Assembly (NCBI GenBank): GCA_004193285.1
Contig: SECP01000046.1
Span: 49,178 to 113,177 of the forward strand
Direction of reading: 5' to 3'
Source: Myxococcales bacterium
GTDB taxonomy: Bacteria; Myxococcota_A; Polyangia; Polyangiales; Polyangiaceae
Length of the DNA: 64,000 nucleotides
Below are positions 1 through 9,589 of the stretch, piece by piece. Every line of letters begins with the position of its first letter. Position 1 is the first letter of the stretch. The notes below the pieces were generated by a model. That model was given only the letters and a program-made list of their open reading frames with translations, searched no databases and was not told the DNA's origin. Both the position numbers and the translations under genes were made by a program.

Positions 1-141
1 GTGCGGCTGGTGCACGGCTGCTTGGTGGCGCGCGGCTCCCGCCAAACCGGCACCGAGCTCGTGACCACCGCGCGCTGCGGGCAGGTGGACGCCGCGGAGC
101 TCGCGCTCGCGCTCGGGCGCCGCGGCGAGGCCGCGCCATGA
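1..141 (+). CDS. C-terminal tail of an unidentified protein (partial)
   Basis: Reading frame 1 is open from the first base to a TGA at 139-141, giving 46 residues that end in GRRGEAAP. The start lies outside the window. The stop overlaps the ATG of the next gene (ATGA), so the two are probably translationally coupled and in one operon with the SDR reductase. The visible tail has no motif I recognise, so no function is given. Confidence 0.5.
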   Translation: MRLVHGCLVARGSRQTGTELVTTARCGQVDAAELALALGRRGEAAP

Positions 142-820
142 AGGTCGCGCTCGTCACCGGCGCCGGTCGCGGCGTGGGCCGCGCGGTCGCGGTCGCCCTA
201 GCGCAGCGCGGTTTCCGCATGGCCCTCTTGGGCCGGCCTTCGCCGCAGCACGCGGAGGGCGCGGCGCTGGTAGCAGCGGCGGGGAAGCAAACGCCCTTCG
301 AGGTCTTCGCGGACTTCATGGACGCGGAGGCGCTCGAGCGAGCGGCGGAGCAGGTCGTCGCAGAGCTCGGCGCGCCGAGCGTGGTGGTGCACAACGCGGG
401 GCTCGTCGTTCGGGCGCCCATCGAACAGACGTCGGTGGACGCGTGGGACGAGCAGCTCGGCGTGAACCTGCGCGCGCCGTTCGTGCTCACGCGCGCGCTC
501 TTGCCCGCCATGCGTGCCGCGGGGCGGGGGCGGTTCGTGTTCATCGGCAGCATCAGCGGCACGCTGGGGTCACCGGGCGCGGCCGCCTACGCCGCTTCCA
601 AATGGGGCCTGACCGGCTTTTGCAAGAGCCTCGCCGAGGAGCTGAAGGACTCCGGGCTCATGGCGTGCGCGGTCCTGCCCGGCTCCATCGACACGGACAT
701 GCTGAAGGGCTCTCCGTTCCCGGCGCGCATGACCGCGGAGGACGTAGCCAAGACGGTGGAGTACCTCGCGGTGGACGCGCCGCCCGCGCACAACGGGGCG
801 GTCGTGGAGATGTTCGGCGT

Positions 821-824
<4 letters not shown>
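138..824 (+). CDS. SDR-family (FabG-like) oxidoreductase
   Basis: A 228-residue short-chain dehydrogenase/reductase. The N-terminal nucleotide-binding motif TGAGRGVG is at residues 8-15, the NAG motif (VVHNAG) near residue 87, the catalytic Ser in the segment GSISG, and the YxxxK pair in YAASKWG. This is the classical SDR order and a typical length. The enzyme should reduce or oxidise a carbonyl/alcohol with NAD(P)H; the substrate cannot be read from sequence. The start overlaps the stop of the upstream partial gene by four bases. It converges with the acyl-CoA carboxylase gene and their stop codons overlap by a few bases, leaving no room for a terminator. A fatty-acid or polyester role is possible but only suggested. 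Confidence 0.85.
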
Positions 825-2374
<1,550 letters not shown>

Positions 2375-2414
2375 GAGGCGAGACTAGACGTCGCGCGGCG
2401 CGGCCAGCACGACA

Positions 2415-2503
2415 AAATGGAGGGCCCGCCACACCCGCTTTTCTTTACCGTTGCTCCCTTCCGGGCCTGGCGGGGTTCAAGCTGCGCTGTCGGCGGACCC
2501 ACG
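2415..2503 (-). ncRNA. ffs: Small signal recognition particle RNA (4.5S type)
   Basis: On the minus strand the segment AACCCCGCCAGGCCCGGAAG followed by GGAGCAACGGTA matches the conserved SRP Alu-less hairpin tip (symmetric and asymmetric loops of helix 8) bound by Ffh. The ends pair: GGGTCCGCC near 2491-2499 with GGCGGGCCC near 2422-2430 (one U-G wobble), giving the expected rod of about 85-90 nt. It sits alone between two coding genes. The exact ends are estimated from the terminal helix. Confidence 0.88.
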
Positions 2504-2619
2504 AGTCGTGCGAGACGACGGGCGGTTCATAGCAGGCGAAACCGCACCTGTAAATCAGTGCTCGAGCGGCTTTCGCCGCCGGCGGGCCGGGCGGGCGTTT
2601 GCCGCGGAAAGCGCGCGAA

Positions 2620-3045
2620 TCAGTCCTCTTCCAGCCGCTTGCCCATGCTGACCGCGGCGTCTTCCTTGAAGCCGAGCGCCGCGTAGAAGGCCTGGACGGC
2701 GGTGTTCTCGCGCCGAATCTGCAGGTTGAGCTTAGGGCAGCCGAACCGCTTCAGCCGGCGCTCGACGTCCCGCATGAGGGCGGTGCCGATGCCTCGCCGC
2801 CGCTGCCCGATGTCTACCGCGAGGTAGTTCACCCAGCCGCGGTGCCCGTCGTAACCCGCCATCACGGTGCCGACGAGGACGCCCTCCAGCTCCGCGACGA
2901 GGAAGAGCTCGCGCTGCACCTGCAGCTTGCGTGCGATGTCCTTCTTGGGGTCGTTCCACGGACGGATGAGGCCCGCGAACGTCCACAGCTCGATGACTCG
3001 AGCCTCGTCCTCTTCCTTGAAGGCGCGCACCAGCACCGAAGGCAT
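2620..3045 (-). CDS. GNAT-family acetyltransferase (YpeA-like)
   Basis: A GCN5-related N-acetyltransferase of 141 residues when read from the internal Met before PSVLVRAF. That start is chosen because an earlier Met (3105) would put the gene inside the ABC-F gene, and because homologues begin here. The region LWTFAGLIRPWNDP, the segment GTVMAGYDGHRGWVNYLAVD and the acetyl-CoA binding motif QRRRGIG (Q/RxxGxG) closely resemble E. coli YpeA. It should transfer acetyl from acetyl-CoA to an amine, target unknown. It follows the ABC-F gene by only a few bases on the same strand, so the two may share a transcript. Confidence 0.88.
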   Translation of the reverse strand: MPSVLVRAFKEEDEARVIELWTFAGLIRPWNDPKKDIARKLQVQRELFLVAELEGVLVGTVMAGYDGHRGWVNYLAVDIGQRRRGIGTALMRDVERRLKRFGCPKLNLQIRRENTAVQAFYAALGFKEDAAVSMGKRLEED

Positions 3046-3049
3046 GACG

Positions 3050-4705
3050 TCAGTGTAGACCAGGCGCTTCTTGACCGGTGGCGGAGACGTACTCCGTGTA
3101 GCCACCGCCGTACAGCTTGGGACCGGCGGGCCCGAGCTCCAGCACCCGGTTGGAGAGAGAGCTCAAGAAGCGGCGATCGTGCGAGACGAACAGCAGGGTG
3201 CCCTCGAAGCTGCCGAGCGCCTTCACGAGCATCTCTTTGGTGTCCAGGTCCAAATGGTTCGTCGGTTCGTCCAGCACCAGGAAATTGGGCGGGTCGAACA
3301 GCATCCGCGCGAGCACCACGCGGGCCTTCTCCCCGCCGGAGAGGACGCGGGTTCGCTTGTCCACGTCGTCGCCCGAAAACCCGAACGCGCCGAGCAATGT
3401 CTTCAGCGACCCGAGCGTCGCTTTCGGAAAAGCGGCTTCCAGCGTCTCCAGCACGGTCTGGTCGGGGTTCAACACTTCCATCGCGTGCTGGGCGAAGTAG
3501 CCCATCTTCACGCTGCCGCCGACCGATACGTCCCCGCCGTCCGCCTTGGACTCACCGGCGATGAGCCGGAGCAGCGTGGACTTGCCGGCTCCGTTTACGC
3601 CCATGACGCACCAGCGCTCACGACGCCGAATCAAAAAATCGAAGCTCTCGTAGATGACGTGCTGGCCGTACGCCTTCTTCACACCGCTCAGCTTGGCGAC
3701 GTCGTCCCCCGAGCGGGGCGGCTGCGGGAAGTCGAACTCGACGACCCGGCGACGCCGCGGCGGCTCCACCTTCTCGATCTTTTCGAGCTTCTTCACCCGC
3801 GACTGCACCTGAGCGGCGTGGCTGGCGCGCGCCTTGAATTTAGCGATGAAGGCCTCCTCTTTGGCCAGCATCGCTTGCTGGCGCTCGAACTGCGCCTGCT
3901 GCTGAGCGGCGAGGATCTGCCGCTGCTCGGCGTAAAACTCGAAGTTGCCGGAGAACGTCGTCAGCTCGCCGCCGTCGATCTCGAGGATCTTCGTGACGAG
4001 CCGGTTCATGAACTCGCGATCGTGGGAGGTCATCACGAGGGCGCCCGCGAAATCACGCAAGAACTTCTCGAGCCAGATGATCGACTCCAGATCCAAATGG
4101 TTCGTCGGCTCGTCCAGCAGCAGCAGGTCCGGCGCCATGAGCAAGATGCGCGCGAGCGCGACTCGCATCTTCCAGCCGCCCGAGAGCTTGCCGACGTCCC
4201 CCTCCACCACTTCTTGTCGGAAGCCGAGGCCGGCCAGCACCTCGCGCGCGCGCGCTTCCAGACCGTAGCCATCGAGCTCGTCGAAGCGCGCCTGCACCTC
4301 GCCGAAGCGCTCGACGATCTTCTCGAGCTCGTCCGCGAAGGCGGGGTCCGCCATCTTGTGCTCGAGCTCGTGCAGCTCGCGCCCGACATCCGACACCTCG
4401 CCGGCGCCGGCCATCGTCTCCGCGAGCACGGAGCGGCCGCTCATGTCGCCCACGTCCTGGCTGAAGTAGCCGACGCGAATGCCCCGATCGACGACCACCT
4501 GCCCGCCGTCCGGCTGCTCCTCACCCACGAGCAAACGAAACAGCGTGGTTTTCCCCGAGCCGTTCGGACCTACGAGGCCTACCTTCTCGCCGCGGTTCAC
4601 GCTCGCGGAGGCTTCCATGAACAAAATTTGGCGGCCGTGGTTTTTACTGACCGAATCGAAGCGAATCACGGCGCGAAAGATGTCGGCTCGCGTCTCACTC
4701 CGCAA
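3050..4705 (-). CDS. ABC-F family ATPase (ribosome-associated type)
   Basis: 551 residues with two ABC ATPase domains and no membrane segments, the ABC-F layout. Domain 1 has Walker A GPNGSGKTT, signature LSGGWKMR and Walker B LLLLDEPTNHLD. Domain 2 has GVNGAGKST, LSGGEKAR and LVLDEPTNHLD. A charged linker (about residues 250-320, rich in Gln, Arg and Lys) lies between them as expected for the P-site tRNA interaction motif. ABC-F proteins act on ribosomes (translation factors such as EttA/Uup/YdiF, or antibiotic protection); which subgroup this belongs to cannot be decided by eye. The N-terminal dozen residues before VIRFDSVSKNHG may be non-coding, since family members usually start there. 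Confidence 0.9.
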   Translation of the reverse strand: MRSETRADIFRAVIRFDSVSKNHGRQILFMEASASVNRGEKVGLVGPNGSGKTTLFRLLVGEEQPDGGQVVVDRGIRVGYFSQDVGDMSGRSVLAETMAGAGEVSDVGRELHELEHKMADPAFADELEKIVERFGEVQARFDELDGYGLEARAREVLAGLGFRQEVVEGDVGKLSGGWKMRVALARILLMAPDLLLLDEPTNHLDLESIIWLEKFLRDFAGALVMTSHDREFMNRLVTKILEIDGGELTTFSGNFEFYAEQRQILAAQQQAQFERQQAMLAKEEAFIAKFKARASHAAQVQSRVKKLEKIEKVEPPRRRRVVEFDFPQPPRSGDDVAKLSGVKKAYGQHVIYESFDFLIRRRERWCVMGVNGAGKSTLLRLIAGESKADGGDVSVGGSVKMGYFAQHAMEVLNPDQTVLETLEAAFPKATLGSLKTLLGAFGFSGDDVDKRTRVLSGGEKARVVLARMLFDPPNFLVLDEPTNHLDLDTKEMLVKALGSFEGTLLFVSHDRRFLSSLSNRVLELGPAGPKLYGGGYTEYVSATGQEAPGLH

Positions 4706-4916
4706 GCGGGTCTCGTGGCGACGCGCCGATCAGCAACGTTTTTCGCCTACTTTGCGGGCGCTCCGGACGGGGCATGCTGCACCGCCGGTGCGCGCTGGTG
4801 CCGATCGCGCGCGGAAACTTGCACGAAGCCTGATGGCCGCACCCGAGGTGCCAGGGTTTCCGTCGTCGCGTGATGGCGGTGCTTTCCCGGCCTGCTAGTA
4901 GTGGTTAGCGACACTA

Positions 4917-5228
4917 ATGACTTTGGCGGCCGCACTAGACGAAGATCGTATGCCTCCGGACGGCTCTTTTACTGCGGATGAAGCTCGCGCTGGTGACCGC
5001 ACGTCGTTGACCCCGTTCGAGCTGGCCTTCCTCGAGAGCTCTCCCACCTACGAGGAAGATGAAGAAGAGTCGTCTCTAGCAATCGAGGACGCTCCCGCCC
5101 CGGTGTGGGCTCCTTCGGCCGAGCGGCGCGCCGCCGCCTTGCGGCTCTTCTTCATCATCGGCGGCACCGCAGTGCTGGTGCTGGTGCTCGCGCTCCTGCG
5201 GCTCTCCTGGGCCGCCCTCGCCTCGTGA
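4917..5228 (+). CDS. Small tail-anchored membrane protein, unknown function
   Basis: 103 residues with an acidic N-terminal half (a run of Glu/Asp around EEDEEESS) and one hydrophobic segment near the C-terminus (LFFIIGGTAVLVLVLALL), followed by only a few residues. That is a C-terminal anchor with the bulk in the cytoplasm. A second in-frame ATG (residue 12) could be the true start. It faces purM convergently. I do not recognise a family; it could be a lineage-specific protein. Confidence 0.55.
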   Translation: MTLAAALDEDRMPPDGSFTADEARAGDRTSLTPFELAFLESSPTYEEDEEESSLAIEDAPAPVWAPSAERRAAALRLFFIIGGTAVLVLVLALLRLSWAALAS

Positions 5229-5241
5229 GCCCGGAGGGCGG

Positions 5242-6345
5242 CTAGCGCCGAACCTGAAGTGAATCACCCTCGAAGGTGATGCCGAGCGGCTCGATGACGA
5301 CTCGCTGCGGTCCAGCGAGGACCTCGCCCGCGTGCAGCAGCTCGAAACCGGACTTTTTCCCGACCGCGATCGCGGCCGCGACCGCGGAAGAAGGCAGGTA
5401 AAGCGCGAAGCCGGCGCCCATGTTCAGGGTTCCGTAAGCTTCTTGAAGCGATAGCTGCGCGTGCTCTCGAAGAAACTCGAGCACCGGCGGCACCGGCGGT
5501 ACCTTGCTCAGCACGTAGGTGAGCTCACGCGCGGCGCGCATGAGCTTTCGCCAGCCGTGACCGGTGATGTGCGCGGCGTAATGAAGCGGGACGCCCGCGA
5601 CCTGCAAGTCTTCTACGAGCGGCGCGTACTGCGGCGTGGGGTCGAGGAGAGCCTCGCCATACGTTCGCCCGTCCGCAATCTTGGTTTGGTAGCCTTGCGG
5701 GAGCTCGGCCGCGATCTTGCGGGCCAGGCTCAAGCCGTTGGCGTGAATGCCGGAGGCGGGGGCGATGAGGATTTGGTCGCCGACCTCCAGCCGTTCGCCG
5801 TGCAAGGTGTTCGAGCTGGGGGTGATGATGCCGACGGCGGAGCCGCCCAGCACGACGCGCCCCGCCTCTATGAGCGAGGGCAAGACTTGAGTCTCGCCGC
5901 CGCCCCAAGAAACGCGACATTCTTCGCACGCGGCGGCCCAGCCTTGGGTGAGGTCGCGCGCGCGCTCCGAGTCCTGAAACCACGCGCCGTCACCCGCGCC
6001 CCAGTACGCGGTGAGAGCGGCTGGGCGGGCGCCGACGCTGCAAAGGTCGTTCAGGATCGTGGCGACCGTGTCCCGAGCGATGGCGTCGTAGTGGGTGCGG
6101 CCAGTGTAAGCGCGCACCGCGTCCGCCACGAGGTTCTTGGTGCCGAGCGCCTCCGTCACGAAAGCGATCGATACGTCGCCCATCTTGAGCACGTACGCGG
6201 ACTCGCCGCGACTCGAGGCGATCTCCTCGAGGTCGAGGCGACCCAGGTGCTGCGCGGTCTTTGCCGCGAGCTCCTGAGCGAGGAGCTTGCTGGGATCTAT
6301 CTTCGAGTAGTCGACGCCGGCTTCGGCGTACTTGCGGTCGCTCAT
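5242..6345 (-). CDS. purM: Phosphoribosylformylglycinamidine cyclo-ligase (AIR synthetase)
   Basis: 367 residues. It catalyses ATP-dependent ring closure of FGAM to AIR, step five of purine synthesis, in the cytoplasm. The PurM family marks are the start KYAEAGVDYSKID, the segment THYDAIARDTVATILNDL, CRVSWGGGETQVLP (the ATP-binding glycine-rich element) and IAPASGIHANGLS. Length is normal to slightly long. It is the last gene of a minus-strand run (9493 to 5242), 33 bases after the methyltransferase gene; the neighbours are not purine genes. purC is at 13.9 kb, not linked. Confidence 0.93.
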   Translation of the reverse strand: MSDRKYAEAGVDYSKIDPSKLLAQELAAKTAQHLGRLDLEEIASSRGESAYVLKMGDVSIAFVTEALGTKNLVADAVRAYTGRTHYDAIARDTVATILNDLCSVGARPAALTAYWGAGDGAWFQDSERARDLTQGWAAACEECRVSWGGGETQVLPSLIEAGRVVLGGSAVGIITPSSNTLHGERLEVGDQILIAPASGIHANGLSLARKIAAELPQGYQTKIADGRTYGEALLDPTPQYAPLVEDLQVAGVPLHYAAHITGHGWRKLMRAARELTYVLSKVPPVPPVLEFLREHAQLSLQEAYGTLNMGAGFALYLPSSAVAAAIAVGKKSGFELLHAGEVLAGPQRVVIEPLGITFEGDSLQVRR

Positions 6346-6378
6346 GGGGGCGCGCGGACGCTAACACGGGCTCGGCGC

Positions 6379-7572
6379 TCACGCCGCTGGCAGCAGCCCG
6401 GCGTCCGGATTCGCGAAAATCCCAATATTTCTCGGCGAAACGGCGGGCTCGAACAGCTCCGCCACTCGAACTCCGAGCCCCTGTTCTTCCAGGTGCGCGG
6501 CCCGGTCCAGCGAGACCAGCACCTCCACCAAGCGGCTGAGCATGCTGCGCGGGAGCGACAGCCGGCGGATCAGCGCGTAGTCCTTCGCGGCGAGCGAGTC
6601 GTGATGCGCGAGCTCGTGGTCCGTCGGCGGGGGGAGAGCTCGCAGCGCGAGGGCGAGCGAAGCTACCCGCGCAAGCCCGGCGTTGGCCTGCCGACGATTG
6701 ATCCCGCTCATCTCCGCGCCGGGCTCGAGCGGCACTCCGCGCGCGCGCAGCAACTGGCCGAGCGCGTAGCGGGTTTGGCGCGCACCGATCGTGACCTCGA
6801 TGCTGGCCTCCACGCCGCGGGGCTGTGACGTGAGGTTGGCCAGGCCGAGGTGCTCACGGCGCAGCTCGATGCCGCCGGAGAGGGGAAGCCGCACGTCTTG
6901 AGGAATCTTCTGCAGGCAACACGACACGAGGGCCAAGCCGCACCGGGCGCTCGCGACCGCGCGCGATAGGTGATCGCCGAGCGCGCCGCATGCGTGCAAG
7001 CCAATCGCGAGATCGCCCCGCTCCAAGCGCAGCTCCGCGAGTGCGTCCACCGCGACGAACGAAGCGAGGGCGGCGGTGCTGCGCCGCTTCGCGGAGGCGA
7101 CCCGCTCCGCGCTTTGCTCGAGCCCGAGCGCCTCGCGTTGGAACAAATCCGCCGAGAGCCGGGTGAAGTGGCCGCTCCCGGCGCCCACGTCCACCACGCG
7201 CTCGGCGGCGTCCGCCATGCGCCTCACCGCCGCGAGCAGCCCGGAGAGCTGCGCGCGCTTGCGCAGCCGCACGTTACGAAGCGCTTCGGTGCCCAGCGGA
7301 GTGGACCCACTCACCCTGGGTAGTGAAGTGACGCTCAGCACGTCCTGAGCCAGCGCTTTCAACGAGTCGGGCGCGCGCTCGGGCATCGCCCGCAAAAGCC
7401 CGTGCGCTTCCGCGTCCACCAGCTCCGACTCGCTCAGGCCCACGAGAAAGGTTGCCCAGCCACGCGACTCGCACCACCGCGGGACATGCGGCTCGTCCAC
7501 CCGCTGTTCCAGGATGTCGCGCAGCGGGAGGGTGACGTCGCGCACGCGACGGAGGTGGTCCGCTACCGACAT
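6379..7572 (-). CDS. SAM-dependent methyltransferase (Methyltransf_32-like)
   Basis: 397 residues. The SAM-binding motif I is VVDVGAGSGHFTRLSA, preceded by a helical N-terminal region with LRNVRLRKRAQLSGLL. Downstream GLHACGALGDHLSRA and ALVSCCLQKIP carry the H-x-C-G and S-C-C motifs typical of the Methyltransf_32 group (GSTCD/TRM13-related), which often methylate RNA or protein. The substrate is unknown. It starts one base after the stop of the M50 protease gene, so it is very likely cotranscribed with it. Confidence 0.78.
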   Translation of the reverse strand: MSVADHLRRVRDVTLPLRDILEQRVDEPHVPRWCESRGWATFLVGLSESELVDAEAHGLLRAMPERAPDSLKALAQDVLSVTSLPRVSGSTPLGTEALRNVRLRKRAQLSGLLAAVRRMADAAERVVDVGAGSGHFTRLSADLFQREALGLEQSAERVASAKRRSTAALASFVAVDALAELRLERGDLAIGLHACGALGDHLSRAVASARCGLALVSCCLQKIPQDVRLPLSGGIELRREHLGLANLTSQPRGVEASIEVTIGARQTRYALGQLLRARGVPLEPGAEMSGINRRQANAGLARVASLALALRALPPPTDHELAHHDSLAAKDYALIRRLSLPRSMLSRLVEVLVSLDRAAHLEEQGLGVRVAELFEPAVSPRNIGIFANPDAGLLPAA

Positions 7573-7573
7573 C

Positions 7574-8584
7574 TCAAGAATAAAAAGCCATCGGCGTCGG
7601 CAGGAACAGGAGCACGAACAGCACCAAGCAAACGACGGCCACGACCTGCCGCCCGAAGCCGAGCGGCTCGGGCTCGAACGGCGGATGCTCCTCGCCGGAA
7701 ACGCGCGCCATGAGGCCGGTGATGCCGTACCAAAGGAGCCAATTGACCGAGGTGAAGGCGGCGTCCGACACCGACTGACTGGAGCGATGTAAAACTGCGG
7801 GCACCAGGTACACGATCACGTTGTACGCGAACACCACGAGGAGGCCGCGCCGCAACCACCGCGCAAAATGGTGCTGCTTCTCGCCGAAGAGCGCGAACGC
7901 GATGTGCCCGCCGTCCAGCTGGCCCCAGGGCAGCAGGTTCAGCATCGTCAGCATGAAGCCGCCCCAGCCGGCGAGCGCCATGGGGTGAAGCTGCACGTCT
8001 TGCTCCGGCGCGAGCGGACCGAACACCGCGCGCTTCATCAGCCAGTACAAGATGCTCTGGCCTTCTTGCATGAAGCCGGAGGTGGAGCGGGGGGTGACCT
8101 CGGACAGCGTGAGCCCGAAGTACAAGACCGGGATCGCCACGACCATACCGGCGAGCGGCCCCGCAGCGCCGATGTCCAGCAGCGCTTTGCGCGAGCGGAT
8201 GCGGTCACTCATCGTGATGACGGCCCCGAGCGTGCCGAAGAGCCCCAAGAAGGGCAGCGGCAAAAAATACGGCGGCGAAGCCGGCACGTGATGCAGGCGC
8301 GCCGCGACGTAGTGACCGAGCTCGTGGACGAGCAAGATGGCGAGGAGTGACACCGCTTGGTAGGCGCCGTAGCCGAGCAGCGAGTGGCCAGGGGCGGCGC
8401 CCTGCAGGTTCATGGCCGTGACCTGCATGCTCGCGAGGGTGAGCCCGAACAACAAGAAGTGCAGCCAAATCCGAGACCTTCTCGGCTCCTGAGGAGCTAC
8501 TGATTCCCGAGGCGGCTCGGGCTGGTGGTAGTGAGGCGGCGCCCCGAGCGGCGCGGGAAAGCCAACCGAACGATCATTGGCCAT
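7574..8584 (-). CDS. Site-2-protease-like M50 zinc metalloprotease
   Basis: 336 residues, polytopic. The zinc motif HELGH is in LLVHELGHYVAARLHH; the second motif around NLLPWGQLDGGHIAFAL supplies the Asp ligand (LDGG), as in S2P/RseP/SpoIVFB proteases. Several hydrophobic stretches flank these. Such enzymes cut transmembrane anchors inside the membrane, for example anti-sigma factors. No PDZ domain is apparent, so it is not a canonical RseP. The gene overlaps the end of the upstream FliH/SctL-like gene by 11 bases. The substrate cannot be deduced from neighbours. Confidence 0.85.
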   Translation of the reverse strand: MANDRSVGFPAPLGAPPHYHQPEPPRESVAPQEPRRSRIWLHFLLFGLTLASMQVTAMNLQGAAPGHSLLGYGAYQAVSLLAILLVHELGHYVAARLHHVPASPPYFLPLPFLGLFGTLGAVITMSDRIRSRKALLDIGAAGPLAGMVVAIPVLYFGLTLSEVTPRSTSGFMQEGQSILYWLMKRAVFGPLAPEQDVQLHPMALAGWGGFMLTMLNLLPWGQLDGGHIAFALFGEKQHHFARWLRRGLLVVFAYNVIVYLVPAVLHRSSQSVSDAAFTSVNWLLWYGITGLMARVSGEEHPPFEPEPLGFGRQVVAVVCLVLFVLLFLPTPMAFYS

Positions 8585-9236
8585 GCGACAGAGTCTCCCT
8601 CAAGCGCAGCGCCAGGCGGTCCAGCTGCGGCGCGAGATCGGCATCCAGCACGCCCACGTCGGTCTCGATGCGTAGGCTGCCGCGAGCCCTCGCGGCGTCC
8701 TCCGAGATCCGCACGGTCTCCACCGCGACCCCGAGTGATGGCAGGGCTTGAGACAGAAGCTTCGCGTCCGCGGGGTGAGCGACGAGGGTCAAGCGGCGCG
8801 CGCCGCGCGCCTCCGAAAGGGCCTGGCGAGCGAGCGAAATGACCTGCTCCGGCGCGACCGCGAGAGAGGCGCCCAGCAAGCGCTCGGCGAGGAGCCGAGC
8901 CAGGGCCACCGTTCGCTCCAGAGCGCGCTCGTCCGACTTGGCCTCATGGGTCGCGAGCGCCAAGGCATGCGCGGAGAGCTTCGCCGCCGCTTCTGCCCGC
9001 GCCTCCGCCTCCGCCACGAGCCGCAAATCGGCTGCTTGGCGCTGCGCGGCCGCGAGGAGCTCTGCCGCGCGTGCTTGCGCGTCTTTCAAGAGCCGCGCGG
9101 CCTCCGCGCTCGCGTCCAGCAAAGACTTGGGCGCGACGCGGCCGAACGGGAGCCCGCGCGGGGTGAGCTCCGGGTGCGCTAGCGGGGCAGCGCCCTGCGC
9201 TTCCTCGCGGGTGAGCACGCGGCCTCGCGACATCAT
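8574..9236 (-). CDS. FliH/SctL/V-ATPase E-like stator protein
   Basis: 220 residues from the ATG that overlaps the upstream stop (ATGA). An Ala/Glu/Arg-rich long helix (residues about 35-100, clearly coiled-coil in character) precedes a C-terminal alpha/beta domain containing LTLVAHPADAKLL and RGSLRIETDVGVLDADL. The Leu-x-x-x-x-Pro-x-Asp pattern and the C-terminal IETDxGxxDA motif resemble FliH and YscL/SctL, peripheral stators of flagellar and type III secretion ATPases. No secretion ATPase or other T3SS gene is visible nearby, which makes this an orphan or part of a dispersed system. Assignment is from pattern only. Confidence 0.68.
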   Translation of the reverse strand: MMSRGRVLTREEAQGAAPLAHPELTPRGLPFGRVAPKSLLDASAEAARLLKDAQARAAELLAAAQRQAADLRLVAEAEARAEAAAKLSAHALALATHEAKSDERALERTVALARLLAERLLGASLAVAPEQVISLARQALSEARGARRLTLVAHPADAKLLSQALPSLGVAVETVRISEDAARARGSLRIETDVGVLDADLAPQLDRLALRLRETLSHGQ

Positions 9237-9493
9237 CGCCAAAGGCTCCGCTCGTCCAGCGCCGTGGCGAGGCGCCCCAGCTCCACCGCGAGCACCTGGG
9301 CTCGTTCGCTGCGCTCCTCGTGGCAGAGGCCTCGCAGAGTGTCCGCGCTGGCCGGCTTGAGCCCGACCGCGGCGAGCGGCTCCGCCAGAGCCTCCCCACG
9401 CGCACCGAAGAAATAGCGAAGAGCCAGGAATGCGCGCTGAAAGTCAGAGGAACGTGCGGGGTTTGTCACCGAGCTTTGCATGGCCGCGCTCAC
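9233..9493 (-). CDS. Small helical protein, unknown function, coupled to the stator gene
   Basis: 86 residues, mostly Ala/Leu/Arg helix with no signal peptide or membrane segment. Its TGA overlaps the ATG of the FliH/SctL-like gene, so the two are almost certainly translated together. A partner role for that stator protein is an inference from coupling. It heads the minus-strand run; the 78 bases to the divergent Ppx/GppA gene must hold both promoters. Two Met codons (residues 1 and 5) could be the start. Confidence 0.6.
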   Translation of the reverse strand: MSAAMQSSVTNPARSSDFQRAFLALRYFFGARGEALAEPLAAVGLKPASADTLRGLCHEERSERAQVLAVELGRLATALDERSLWR

Positions 9494-9589
9494 GCCAGCT
9501 TCGAGCCTAGCGCGAAACGCTAGCCGCGGCAGTGGCTACGGGGCTGGAATTGCCCTGGGCGGTCAGGAATTTTGATAGCTTCCGCCTCC

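Noticed and set aside
2620..3105. Longer start for the GNAT gene (20 extra residues)
   Set aside because: It would overlap the 3' end of the ABC-F gene by more than 50 bases, and YpeA-like proteins start at the inner Met.
3071..4873. A 600-codon plus-strand frame antisense to the ABC-F gene
   Set aside because: High GC creates long antisense frames; this one has no recognisable content and the minus-strand frame has both complete ATPase domains.
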